DNA of 64,000 nt from an uncultured Clostridia bacterium (GTDB taxonomy: Bacteria > Bacillota > Clostridia > Monoglobales > Monoglobaceae). The notes under the pieces are model-generated. The model was not told the DNA's origin. It made no database searches and worked only from the letters and a program-made list of their open reading frames with translations. This document shows, piece by piece, positions 1-8,072 of this stretch (its first letter is position 1; every line of letters starts with the position of its first letter). Location: positions 21,358-85,357 of the forward strand of contig CANQBQ010000005.1 of NCBI GenBank assembly GCA_947589045.1, in the 5' to 3' direction. The position numbers and the translations under genes are program-made.

Positions 1-979
1 TCTCGTTTATCGGACGTCCGAACTGCTTCGCATAGACGATAAACGCCGAAATAACGCCTATCGAAATTATCCCGTGGAGCGCAAAATATCCGCCGAACGC
101 CGCAATTATGATAAAGCCTAAGTTGTTTATAACATTCATAATCGGACCCATGGAACCGCCCAAAATCTCGGCGACAATTCCGACCCGTGTAAGCTCGTCG
201 GACGTGCTGTTGAAGTCCTCTATGACCGCTTCCTGCTTGTTGTACGCGGCAACCGTCTTGTAGCCGACGACGTTTTCCTCAACCGCGCTGTTAAGCTCGC
301 CCAAAAGCTCCTGACGCTTGGTAAAAAATCGGCGCATATGCTTGGACATAAACTTCGTCACCAAGACGGTCAAAATCACCGTAATGCAGGACAAAAGAGC
401 GAGACGCGGGCAGTACCAAAACATAATTCCGACCGTGCCGATTATTGTGAACACGCCCGAAACGAGGGAGCTGAACGACTGCGAGACCGTGTTTGAAATG
501 TTCTCAACGTCGTTCGTCATTCGGCTCATTATGTCGCCGTGAGGGTGGTTGTCGATGTAGCGTATAGGCAGATTTACTATCCTGTCGAACAAGTCCTCGC
601 GCATAAGTCCGACTATACGCTGGCTCAGCGTTCGGCTGAGAAGCTGCTGGAAAAGCGTGCCGAGCGAAAGCAAAAGCGCCGTGGCAAGCATTATCATAAG
701 TATCGCGGGGATTTTGCCGAACTGCCTCTCGGCAATCAAATCTATCGCCTCGCTCTGAATTGCGGGCATCACCACGTTGCAGATAACCACGAATATGACA
801 GCCGCCAAAAGCATAATAAGCATAAGCCGCTGATTTTTAAAATACTTCATAAGGCGCGACAGCGTGCTGAGCATATTATGCGGCTTCTCCACCGTCATCA
901 TGGCTCGCATAGCCGCACCGCCGCCGCGGCGCATAGGCATCTTAAAGTTGTTCGGAATACCCTTTGATTTATCAGCCAT
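1..979 (-). CDS. ABC exporter subunit, membrane-domain part only (3' end outside window)
   Basis: Reading the minus strand from the ATG at 977-979 gives a continuous frame to the window edge. It begins MADKSKGIPNNF, has a basic glycine-rich N-terminus, and continues into a six-helix ABC-exporter membrane domain with the usual 'MSRMTNDVENI' coupling-helix region. The ATP-binding domain lies beyond base 1. The start overlaps the stop of the upstream exporter gene (972-2711) by 8 bases, so the two are translationally coupled and should form a heterodimeric multidrug or peptide/lipid exporter of the BmrCD/TM287-288 type. The substrate cannot be told from sequence. The family assignment is secure; the partner's non-canonical Walker B supports heterodimerisation. 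Confidence 0.85.
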   Translation of the reverse strand, partial: MADKSKGIPNNFKMPMRRGGGAAMRAMMTVEKPHNMLSTLSRLMKYFKNQRLMLIMLLAAVIFVVICNVVMPAIQSEAIDLIAERQFGKIPAILMIMLATALLLSLGTLFQQLLSRTLSQRIVGLMREDLFDRIVNLPIRYIDNHPHGDIMSRMTNDVENISNTVSQSFSSLVSGVFTIIGTVGIMFWYCPRLALLSCITVILTVLVTKFMSKHMRRFFTKRQELLGELNSAVEENVVGYKTVAAYNKQEAVIEDFNSTSDELTRVGIVAEILGGSMGPIMNVINNLGFIIIAAFGGYFALHGIISIGVISAFIVYAKQFGRPINE

Positions 980-2711
980 CAATATCCACTCCCTTCAACT
1001 GAGAGTTGTAAATATCGCGGTAAATCTCGCTCGTTTCCATAAGCTCGCTGTGAGTACCGCACGCCGAAATGCCGCCGTTGTCCAGCACGGCTATCCTATC
1101 CGCACCCTTTACCGACGCTATTCTCTGCGCGATAATTATCTTCGTCACTCCGGCGTACTCCCGACGCAAAGCGTCGTAGAGCCGCGCCTCGGTCTTTATG
1201 TCGAGAGCTGAGGTGGAGTCGTCGAAAATCAGGATTTCCGCGTTTTTGAGTATCGCACGGCTGATAGACACGCGCTGCTTCTGACCGCCCGAAAGGCTCA
1301 TACCCTTTTCGGCAATCATAGTGTCGTAGCCTTCCTCTTTTGAGTTTATAAACTCAGCCGCCTGCGCGACCTCGGCAGCCCGCGCAACCTCCTCGTCGGT
1401 CGCGTTCGGGTCGCCCCACTTTATATTTTCGCGTATGGTGGTGCTGAAAAGCTCGCTCGTCTGGAGAGCGATAGCCACCTTGTCGCGCAACACCTTCAGG
1501 TCGTACTCGCGCACGTCAACGCCGTCGAGCAGCACCGCGCCGCCCGTCACGTCGTAAAAACGGGGGATAAGGCTTACAAGCGTACTCTTGCCGCAGCCCG
1601 TCGAGCCGAGTATGCCGAGCGTCTCGCCCGGATTTACGGTCAGATTTATTCCGCTCAGCACAGCCTCGCCGCCCGAACCCGGATAGGAGAACGAAACGTC
1701 TCGGAACTCGACCTGCCCGTGTACCGAGGTGTCGCCCGAAAAGCTCCCGCTCGCGATTGCCGGCTCACAGCGCAAAACCTCGTTTATACGGCGCGCCGAC
1801 GCGCTTCCGCGCGAAATAGTCTGGAAAATCATCGCCAGCATCATAATTCCGTGCAAAATCAAAGAGAGATATGTAATCGCCGCCATAATGGTACCCGGCG
1901 TTACCGCGCCCGCCTTGACCTCGATAGAGCCGACGTATATTACCGCCACAACCGCACAGTTCATAACTATGTTCATAAGAGGCATCATATATGCAAAAAT
2001 CGTGAGGACACGCATCTGCGTGTCGATAAGCTCACGGTTCGCCGTGCCGAAACGCTCCTTCTCGCGCTCCTCCTTGACGTATGCCTTGACGACACGCGCC
2101 CCCGCGACGTTCTCCTGCATAACGCTGTTCACGCGGTCGAGCTTCTTTTGGAGCACCGAAAAGATAGGACTTGCTTTTCTGAGAAAAAACGCTATCATTA
2201 TGACTACCAGCGGAATGGTGCAGGCGGTCACAACGCCAAAGCTGACGTGCAGGCTCATCATACAGAAAAATCCGCCGAACAAAAACGTGCCCGTTCGCAC
2301 AAAGCCGCGTATGCACTGGGTTACAAGGTTCTGTAACTGCGTTATGTCGTTTGTCACACGGGTGACGAGAGAGCCGGTCGAAAATTTGTCGGTCTGCTCA
2401 AACGAAAACGACATAATGCCGCGGAAACAGTCCTTTCGCAAATCGTTGCCGAAACGCTGACCGCACATATTGGCGAACACTCCCGACAAAACGCCGCTCG
2501 CGCCGCCCAGAGCCACAAGACCCAGCATTTTTAAGCCCTCTGAAATTATAAGACTGAGATTGCCCACGCCGCCGCTCGATACGCCCAGAACGCCCTCGTC
2601 CACTATCGTTCGCATAATCGCGGGCTGAAATAAGTCCATACTAACCTCGCCTATCATAAAAAGCGGTGCAAGTATGGCAAAAAACCAATACTTCCTTAAG
2701 TGTTTAAACAT
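972..2711 (-). CDS. ABC exporter subunit with degenerate ATP site (heterodimeric multidrug-type transporter)
   Basis: The 579-residue protein is a full-length half-transporter: membrane domain about residues 1-320, nucleotide-binding domain about 335-575. Visible motifs are Walker A (GSTGCGKST), signature LSGGQKQR, Walker B followed by DD (ILIFDDSTSALD) and the H-like switch position. The canonical catalytic Glu after Walker B is Asp here, which in heterodimeric exporters marks the subunit with the non-hydrolysing site. It is followed with an 8-base overlap by the second subunit (1-979). The start ATG follows an AGAGGCG ribosome-binding site, and a good promoter lies at 2744-2772. The substrate is unknown. 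Confidence 0.9.
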   Translation of the reverse strand: MFKHLRKYWFFAILAPLFMIGEVSMDLFQPAIMRTIVDEGVLGVSSGGVGNLSLIISEGLKMLGLVALGGASGVLSGVFANMCGQRFGNDLRKDCFRGIMSFSFEQTDKFSTGSLVTRVTNDITQLQNLVTQCIRGFVRTGTFLFGGFFCMMSLHVSFGVVTACTIPLVVIMIAFFLRKASPIFSVLQKKLDRVNSVMQENVAGARVVKAYVKEEREKERFGTANRELIDTQMRVLTIFAYMMPLMNIVMNCAVVAVIYVGSIEVKAGAVTPGTIMAAITYLSLILHGIMMLAMIFQTISRGSASARRINEVLRCEPAIASGSFSGDTSVHGQVEFRDVSFSYPGSGGEAVLSGINLTVNPGETLGILGSTGCGKSTLVSLIPRFYDVTGGAVLLDGVDVREYDLKVLRDKVAIALQTSELFSTTIRENIKWGDPNATDEEVARAAEVAQAAEFINSKEEGYDTMIAEKGMSLSGGQKQRVSISRAILKNAEILIFDDSTSALDIKTEARLYDALRREYAGVTKIIIAQRIASVKGADRIAVLDNGGISACGTHSELMETSEIYRDIYNSQLKGVDIDG

Positions 2712-2743
2712 ACTATCGCCTCTTGAAAAATCTACACGGAGTT

Positions 2744-2772
2744 ATTGTACCATAACGCACACAAAATTTCAA
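2744..2772 (-). promoter_or_regulatory. Predicted sigma-A promoter for the ABC exporter operon
   Basis: On the minus strand TTGAAA (2767-2772) is followed by exactly 17 bases and TACAAT (2744-2749). The inferred start is about 30 bases before the exporter ATG. Confidence 0.6.
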
Positions 2773-2832
2773 ATATTTTTATTTTTTGGTTTACAATTCG
2801 GTTACAAAACCTTTGCAGTTCGGCTAACACGG

Positions 2833-2861
2833 TTGAAAGACATTACAAAATATGGTATTAT
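2833..2861 (+). promoter_or_regulatory. Predicted sigma-A promoter of the small toxin-like peptide
   Basis: TTGAAA (2833-2838), 17-base spacer, TATTAT (2856-2861). The predicted transcript starts near 2868, leaving an untranslated leader of about 78 bases before the ATG at 2946. The leader contains a ten-base segment (2891-2900) perfectly complementary to 3016-3025 at the 3' end of the same transcript. Confidence 0.6.
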
Positions 2862-2945
2862 AAAATTGTGATTGCATCTCAAGGAATGACGGCGGTTATT
2901 GCGCTCCCAAACACGACATAAAAAGCGTACGAGGGAGGTGATTTT

Positions 2946-3020
2946 ATGGATTTAAATATTATTTTTATATTGTTGGTTTTGATAGCAATATTGGAAATAA
3001 TAAAGAACATAAAAAAATAA
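2946..3020 (+). CDS. 24-residue hydrophobic peptide, putative holin-like type I toxin
   Basis: A tiny frame, MDLNIIFILLVLIAILEIIK then NIKK, preceded by a near-perfect Shine-Dalgarno (GGGAGGTGAT, 2933-2942). One transmembrane helix with a lysine-rich C-terminus is the hallmark of Fst/TxpA/holin-like type I toxins, which act at the cell membrane. The stop codon lies inside the stem of a strong bidirectional terminator (AAATAACCGC...GCGGTTATTT, 3015-3050). An opposing RNA is predicted to start near 3093 and overlap the toxin 3' end. The leader/3'-end complementarity resembles the long-range pairing that keeps type I toxin mRNAs untranslated. The peptide and signals are seen directly; the toxin role is inferred from architecture, with no homology search behind it. 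Confidence 0.65.
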   Translation: MDLNIIFILLVLIAILEIIKNIKK

Positions 3021-3093
3021 CCGCCCGAGTTGACGCGAGAGCGGTTATTTTTTAACTGATTTGCGGAACAACCAATGTCGTTCCTTTTGATGT
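3011..3093 (-). ncRNA. Predicted antisense RNA, candidate type I antitoxin
   Basis: A perfect consensus promoter on the minus strand (3100-3128) would start transcription near 3093. The shared hairpin at 3015-3050 followed by seven Ts on that strand would end it near 3011. The RNA of about 80 bases is complementary to the last part of the toxin message, including its stop codon and terminator. This tail-to-tail overlap is the organisation of Fst/RNAII and TxpA/RatA. It is predicted from signals only. Confidence 0.55.
3015..3053. terminator. Bidirectional terminator shared by toxin mRNA and antisense RNA
   Basis: Ten-base-pair stem AAATAACCGC (3015-3024) with GCGGTTATTT (3041-3050), T-run on the plus side and A-run (T-run of the minus transcript) at 3011-3017. 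It can end transcripts arriving from either side. Confidence 0.75.
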
Positions 3094-3099
3094 AATCAT

Positions 3100-3128
3100 A
3101 TTATAACACAATATCTTTTTAATGTCAA
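3100..3128 (-). promoter_or_regulatory. Perfect consensus promoter of the antisense RNA
   Basis: On the minus strand TTGACA (3123-3128), 17 bases, TATAAT (3100-3105): both hexamers and the spacer match the sigma-A consensus exactly. Confidence 0.75.
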
Positions 3129-3227
3129 TAAAAAATAACAACCGCTCTTAAAGTTGGCACTTTAGCGGTTGTTAAATACAACTACCGAAGCGACTGACCG
3201 TTTTTACGCTCTGCCGTTTCTCTTTCC
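3128..3227 (-). ncRNA. Second predicted small RNA, upstream of and parallel to the antisense RNA
   Basis: Another perfect consensus promoter (3234-3262) points leftwards; about 90-100 bases later there is an intrinsic terminator (11-base-pair stem 3136-3146 with 3164-3174, then a T-run). It ends just where the antisense promoter begins. Its terminator stem (AACAACCGC) resembles the toxin/antisense terminator stem (AATAACCGC), suggesting a duplicated antitoxin whose own toxin has been lost. A 14-codon frame without a Shine-Dalgarno is present but not credible. Confidence 0.5.
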
Positions 3228-3233
3228 ATAATT

Positions 3234-3262
3234 ATTATATACCCGTTTTCACAATTTGTCAA
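3234..3262 (-). promoter_or_regulatory. Perfect consensus promoter of the second small RNA
   Basis: On the minus strand TTGACA (3257-3262), 17 bases, TATAAT (3234-3239). Confidence 0.7.
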
Positions 3263-3317
3263 CAGCTTATTATTTTAAATGCAAAACGCTTTCGCGCAGG
3301 ACGATTAAACATAGCCG

Positions 3318-3358
3318 AAAAAAACAGAGGCAAGCCCATTTGGGCTTGCCTCAAAAAT
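3318..3358 (-). terminator. Terminator after the first pectin methylesterase
   Basis: Twelve-base-pair stem GAGGCAAGCCCA (3327-3338) with TGGGCTTGCCTC (3341-3352), followed on the minus strand by a run of Ts. Confidence 0.85.
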
Positions 3359-3373
3359 TTTGCGAAATTGAGT

Positions 3374-6300
3374 TTACTCAGTAACAACCTTTATGCCGTG
3401 CAGATAAATTGCTCCTCCGTCTATCGAGAAAGTCAATTCTGTCGCTTCGCCCGTATAAGTGAAGTCAATCGCTGTGTTGCAAGCGGTTGTTTTCAGATTT
3501 GCGCTTGCCGGTGTTACATTTTCAGGAGCGGTAATCTGAGTTGTGTCACCTGCAAATTGACAACCCAAGAATGAAATTGTCGAATTGCCCGCAACGGGGA
3601 TAGTAACCGTCAAAGCTCCTGTTTGAGCATTACAAACTCCATGGTCGTTATGATACTTCATATTGCCGAACTTCAGCAGTCCATCCGATGTAATAAAGTT
3701 TGTAAAGTTTACCGAAATTGCGGGAATAACGCTGTCATCACCAAGTTTATATTCTCTTGTTCCCGTTGTAGCTGTTGCGGTAACCTTTGTTGCCGTAATC
3801 GTCGGCGTGGTTTCCGAAGTTACTAATTTCGTTCCGTCGGGAACAGTATATGCGCTTGCTCCGCCATAAACTCCCTTTATACTAAACTCATCGCCTTCTT
3901 CAAGCACAATCGAAAACGTGCCGTCTGTAACATCAAGAGCTTTATATGAAGCACCGAGTTTACCTATAAGCTTAACTGTGCTTTTGTCTGCCTCGTCGAG
4001 GTTGGCAATCGTGCCGTTAATGGTGTACTCCTTTATTTCCTCAACATCAGTCGACGGATTTTTGGGAGATACAACTTGAATATACGACATATAACCAACT
4101 CCCGTAGCTGTTGCTTCAACGGTTGATTCAAGTCCGTTGTAAGTGAATTCTTCGGAACTTGTAAAGGATTTATTTCCTATGCTAAGCGTACCGTTGGCAT
4201 TATTTGCGCCAAATCTAATCTTACTTCCGTTAACAACCGGAATAGTAAATTTGGTGCCATCGTTAACCTGCGCCCATTCATCGCCTCTGCCGGAATTGTT
4301 GAACTTACCGCCCGCAGAAGTGTCAACCGTAAGTTTCTGCTCTGTCGGAGCATTTGTGTCTCCGACAATTTCAACCGAGGGATTGTCCCCACCTTCAATA
4401 GCATAACTCTGAGCACCGCTTCCCTCGCCGAACCGCCATGTTGTGGTGTACTCGGTGATTTCCTCCGAACCTTCATAGTGCGGGGGATTCCATCCGCCGA
4501 GATAATCGGAGTCTTTAAGCATTGTGTAATTCTTGCTCTCCATTGTGCCGTTCGGGTTGAAAGCTGTGCTGCTCGAGTCTACTGCCGTGCCGTCGGCATT
4601 CTTAACGTCGGTTACAAAGAGTACCGAGCCTGAGAGTTCGCCGCCCATCTTGGTCCAGCCGCTTACTCCGGCAAATTTGCCTGTCTCTCCGAGGGTAACG
4701 CCGTTAAATACTACCTGGCACTTAGCGCCGCCCCAGTTACGGCCCCAGCCGCCCTGAGCAAACTTGTTGTCGGGATAGTAGGTGGAGTTCGTGAGCTTGG
4801 TGTTCTTGAACATATAGCCGTTGGTGCTCATATTCGCCGTGCCCGCAACAGGAACGTCAGAGGTCTGGCAAGCGGTCAGATAACCGCCCTTAGCCGTGTC
4901 GCTGTAACCGTGCCATGCAAGGGTACAATCCTCAAACAGTATGCTGTTGCCGCCGAAGATGAAGTCTGTTCCGCCTTCGATGTAGCACTCCTTAACATAC
5001 GCGTTCTTGTTCGTATAGAATGTATCCTGCGACGAGATGAAGTCGCACTTGTAAAGCTCGGTGTTGGTACCGTCGAGAGCTATCGCCGCCGCACGCTCTA
5101 CTGCGCTTGTGCTTTTTGCGTCATAGTTCGCGGTAGTTCTCTCGGGCTTGTTGTTAACGTCGCTGTACTCGTTATTGTTAGCCGCGTCAACGCCGTCTGC
5201 AAGCTCAGCCTCAGATACGAAGCAGTTGAACGTGTTCCTGAAAATTATATTTTCGATGTTTACATTGGTTCCGCTTACTCGGCAAGCCGCGCCCCATCTG
5301 GTAACGCTGCTCTTGCGGGTCTTCTGAACCGCGTAATCCTCGCTGTAATACTGATTGTCGCCTGCGCTGTAATACAGGTAGCCGATACCGTAGTACCACT
5401 GAAGCTCAGGTCTTTCCGCTTCGTTGGCAGCCTTAATGGTAACGTAGTTTGCGTCAACCTGGAGCTGCTCGGTGTATGTTCCGGGGTCAACCAAAACCGT
5501 AACTCTGCCGCTCTCGCCTGCGGGTCTTTCAGCCATAGCCTTAATAGCGGTCATAGCGTCGGTCATGGTCTTGTATTCCTTGTTCGCGCCGACGTGAACT
5601 TCAGCCGCAAACGGAACCGAGCCCGCGCTTACTTCCTCGGTAAAGAGTACGTTCTTAAACGGAGCTTCGTCGCCCGCCGCCATTACATAGGTCTTGGACA
5701 ATTCGGACAATGTGTATCCGTCCGCACCCGTAGCCGTAATATCGTAGGTCTCGCCGGGCATCAGGGTTACGTTCAGCTTCTTCTGAGCCGCGTCGATAGC
5801 TGCGGTGTAGGTGTACTGTTCGGGATTTTCCTTCGATGTGAACGTGAGAGTAACTCCGCTCAAATTGAGGCTTTCACTGTCGTTATTTACATCGTGAACA
5901 ACTACATCACCCGAAACAGGAGTCTCTACAATATCAACAACCTTAAGATTTGCGGTAACGGGCTGCTTCTTAACCGAAAGCGTGCTTGTGCCGAGAGTAA
6001 CCGCAACCTTATCGCTCTTATTTCCGTCAGCGTCTACAACGCTTATGTCGTAGTCTCTCTGCTGGCGAAGCTCGGTCGAATAGCTCGTGCCGAACGGAAC
6101 CTCATAGTACGGAGTTTCGTCCTTCTCGTTCTTCGAGGTAAATCTTATCTTAAGATTTGAAGTATCGTTCGAGCCGCTGTACTCGATATTACCCGAAACA
6201 GGCTGATTTACTATTACGTTGGGATCGTAGTAATCCGCAAAGATAGCGTAAATCTCCTTGTTGGAGCTTCCGTTTATAATATATACGTCGCCCGCGTTCG

Positions 6301-7978
6301 GGTCTTCAATGTCAGCCTCGATTGTAGCGGGAGAGTTGCCTACCTTACCCGAATCGCCCGAAGCGAGGGTAACACCGTTCTGCTGGATAGATACGGTTCT
6401 GCCCTGCGTAGCGGTATAAGCTACCGTAACTATACAAGCCTGTTTGGGCGTGAAGTAAAGACATCTCTTTGTAGTATTTCCGGAGCCTGCCTTCCACGAT
6501 TTCGTAAGGCTGTATGTTTTTCCGTTGTGTTCTATAGACAGACTGCCTCCGCCGTTTACAAAGCCGCCGTAGCCCGAAAGTCCTCTTATCGGACCGAACG
6601 CCACACCTTCATAGGCCGTGGCATCAGCGTGCATGGTGTCCGCCATATCAGCGTCGCTCGCAGACCAAACCTCGTCTGCCGGAAGATTGCTATCCTCCTT
6701 AAACTCAGACTTAGTAGTATTAAACTTTATACCGAAGTCCGAATCGTTGTTTCCTCTTTCCAAATAAAACACTTTCATTGTGTGTATCGTGTTATCCGCA
6801 AAGGTTCCCACCGAAAATTTGTTTCCGTTGTATGTGACTTCCTGTAATGTTTTCCACTTTTCGCTGTCAAGCGCGCCGTTTCTTTCGCCCATAGCATAAC
6901 TGAGATATACCGCTCTGAACTTAAATCCGTTGACGTTGTAATAATTTATAATTCCGTCTTTAAAATTTATCTCCGCCTTGCAACTTTGGTGTATTCCGCC
7001 CATATCAATCGCCAATTTGTTGTCTATGAATACCCATATATCGTCGTCGCCCGATATTTCAAAAGTCATATCTTTGTCGCCCAAAGTATCTGTTTTGACA
7101 ATTCCGCCTTTCGGCTGTGTGAACTCGTATTCCATCGTCATTCCGAAATAGTGATTGACTTCCGCTCCCGTCACGTCGCAGTCTTGCCCATTAACAAAAT
7201 CCGTATGATTGCCAAACGGGAAAAACTGCGGCTTATCCTTGTATAACCAAGGCGTTTCGTACAGCACAAACTTATTTTCGCCGTTATCGGTATTTAATTC
7301 GGCAAAACAGTTGTTGCCATTGTTATCATTGTCCGAATTAAAATAATAATATCCGTTGTCATTTTTTCTCAATAAGCCGCTTGCATTTTCATAAACAGCC
7401 TTGCCCGGCTGATTTGTCTCATTCGGGTCAAATAAATACGCAAGTGATTCGTCTGTCTTTATTCTCGCGGTCTCGTCAAAATATACTTCCGGGACAGATA
7501 TATCATGAGATCCGACAATATGACCGTCTTTCAAATCCAATTTGGGATAACCGTCAGTTCCCAATTCTTCGGAGACTATTCCGCGATACGGATTGCCGGG
7601 GCCGTCTAATAATACCGGCTTTTCGGGTACGTCTCCGGTATAGCAGTTCCACTCTCCGACAGTGCTTTTGCACCAATCACTCTCGCCTATACCCGAATAT
7701 GCACCGTCGCCGTTTCCGAACAAAAGCAGGTGGTTTTGATTTATCCCGCCGCCTACTACCTCGTGCATATCGTCAATTTGCACATTGTTATCGGAATCAT
7801 CTTGTTCTCCAACCGTCCAATAGTCAAACATATTGATTTTTGTATCCGGCGGGGCGGATATATTTTCGGTTATTGTGTGTTCGGTGTTGCCCTCCGGCGA
7901 AGCCGCATAAACGGGAATGAGTGAAAATACCATAGTAACTATAAGCAAAACGGATAATAAACATTTTACTTTTTTCAT
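3374..7978 (-). CDS. Giant secreted pectin methylesterase (CE8) with fibro-slime domain
   Basis: Secreted protein of about 1,534 residues that should remove methyl esters from pectin outside the cell. The start is the ATG at 7978 (MKKVKCLL), which has AGGAGG eight bases upstream; a longer frame reaches 8023. Signal peptide to about residue 25 (VYA-A). Residues about 40-430 form a PA14-like fibro-slime domain (motifs GDDDIWVFIDN and DMGGIH). A beta-rich module, probably carbohydrate-binding, follows (about 440-600), then two Cna-B-like repeats. The CE8 beta-helix (about 790-1165) shows SSQDTFY, the catalytic Asp in GGTDFIFGG near residue 1005, and the substrate Arg in GWGRNWGG, where the usual GRPW has become GRNW. 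Two unnamed beta-rich modules end the protein. There is no dockerin or SLH domain here, so attachment is unclear. Its neighbour 8073-14288 is a paralogue. Confidence 0.9.
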   Translation of the reverse strand: MKKVKCLLSVLLIVTMVFSLIPVYAASPEGNTEHTITENISAPPDTKINMFDYWTVGEQDDSDNNVQIDDMHEVVGGGINQNHLLLFGNGDGAYSGIGESDWCKSTVGEWNCYTGDVPEKPVLLDGPGNPYRGIVSEELGTDGYPKLDLKDGHIVGSHDISVPEVYFDETARIKTDESLAYLFDPNETNQPGKAVYENASGLLRKNDNGYYYFNSDNDNNGNNCFAELNTDNGENKFVLYETPWLYKDKPQFFPFGNHTDFVNGQDCDVTGAEVNHYFGMTMEYEFTQPKGGIVKTDTLGDKDMTFEISGDDDIWVFIDNKLAIDMGGIHQSCKAEINFKDGIINYYNVNGFKFRAVYLSYAMGERNGALDSEKWKTLQEVTYNGNKFSVGTFADNTIHTMKVFYLERGNNDSDFGIKFNTTKSEFKEDSNLPADEVWSASDADMADTMHADATAYEGVAFGPIRGLSGYGGFVNGGGSLSIEHNGKTYSLTKSWKAGSGNTTKRCLYFTPKQACIVTVAYTATQGRTVSIQQNGVTLASGDSGKVGNSPATIEADIEDPNAGDVYIINGSSNKEIYAIFADYYDPNVIVNQPVSGNIEYSGSNDTSNLKIRFTSKNEKDETPYYEVPFGTSYSTELRQQRDYDISVVDADGNKSDKVAVTLGTSTLSVKKQPVTANLKVVDIVETPVSGDVVVHDVNNDSESLNLSGVTLTFTSKENPEQYTYTAAIDAAQKKLNVTLMPGETYDITATGADGYTLSELSKTYVMAAGDEAPFKNVLFTEEVSAGSVPFAAEVHVGANKEYKTMTDAMTAIKAMAERPAGESGRVTVLVDPGTYTEQLQVDANYVTIKAANEAERPELQWYYGIGYLYYSAGDNQYYSEDYAVQKTRKSSVTRWGAACRVSGTNVNIENIIFRNTFNCFVSEAELADGVDAANNNEYSDVNNKPERTTANYDAKSTSAVERAAAIALDGTNTELYKCDFISSQDTFYTNKNAYVKECYIEGGTDFIFGGNSILFEDCTLAWHGYSDTAKGGYLTACQTSDVPVAGTANMSTNGYMFKNTKLTNSTYYPDNKFAQGGWGRNWGGAKCQVVFNGVTLGETGKFAGVSGWTKMGGELSGSVLFVTDVKNADGTAVDSSSTAFNPNGTMESKNYTMLKDSDYLGGWNPPHYEGSEEITEYTTTWRFGEGSGAQSYAIEGGDNPSVEIVGDTNAPTEQKLTVDTSAGGKFNNSGRGDEWAQVNDGTKFTIPVVNGSKIRFGANNANGTLSIGNKSFTSSEEFTYNGLESTVEATATGVGYMSYIQVVSPKNPSTDVEEIKEYTINGTIANLDEADKSTVKLIGKLGASYKALDVTDGTFSIVLEEGDEFSIKGVYGGASAYTVPDGTKLVTSETTPTITATKVTATATTGTREYKLGDDSVIPAISVNFTNFITSDGLLKFGNMKYHNDHGVCNAQTGALTVTIPVAGNSTISFLGCQFAGDTTQITAPENVTPASANLKTTACNTAIDFTYTGEATELTFSIDGGAIYLHGIKVVTE

Positions 7979-8009
7979 TTTAAATTCCTCCTGAGATTTT
8001 TCGTTGTGT

Positions 8010-8042
8010 AAAAAACATCCCATCGGAAATTCCGATGGGATG
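8010..8042 (-). terminator. Terminator between the two pectin methylesterase genes
   Basis: Stem CATCCCATCGGAA (8016-8028) with TTCCGATGGGATG (8030-8042), then six Ts on the minus strand (8010-8015). It lies only 32 bases before the next start codon, with no room for a full promoter, so expression of the downstream gene may depend on read-through. Confidence 0.8.
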
Positions 8043-8072
8043 TAATGTATTGCTCAATTATTCATCAGTCAA

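Noticed and set aside
3181..3227. A 14-codon frame in the second small RNA (MERETAER...).
   Set aside because: It lies at the very 5' end of the predicted transcript with no ribosome-binding site and no hydrophobic segment.
4910..6160. A 416-codon open frame on the plus strand opposite the first pectin methylesterase.
   Set aside because: It mirrors a GC-biased real gene, has no ribosome-binding site or domain, and its composition is that of an antisense shadow. Many other long opposite-strand frames (for example in 22.8-26.4 kb and 54.8-58.2 kb) were rejected for the same reason.
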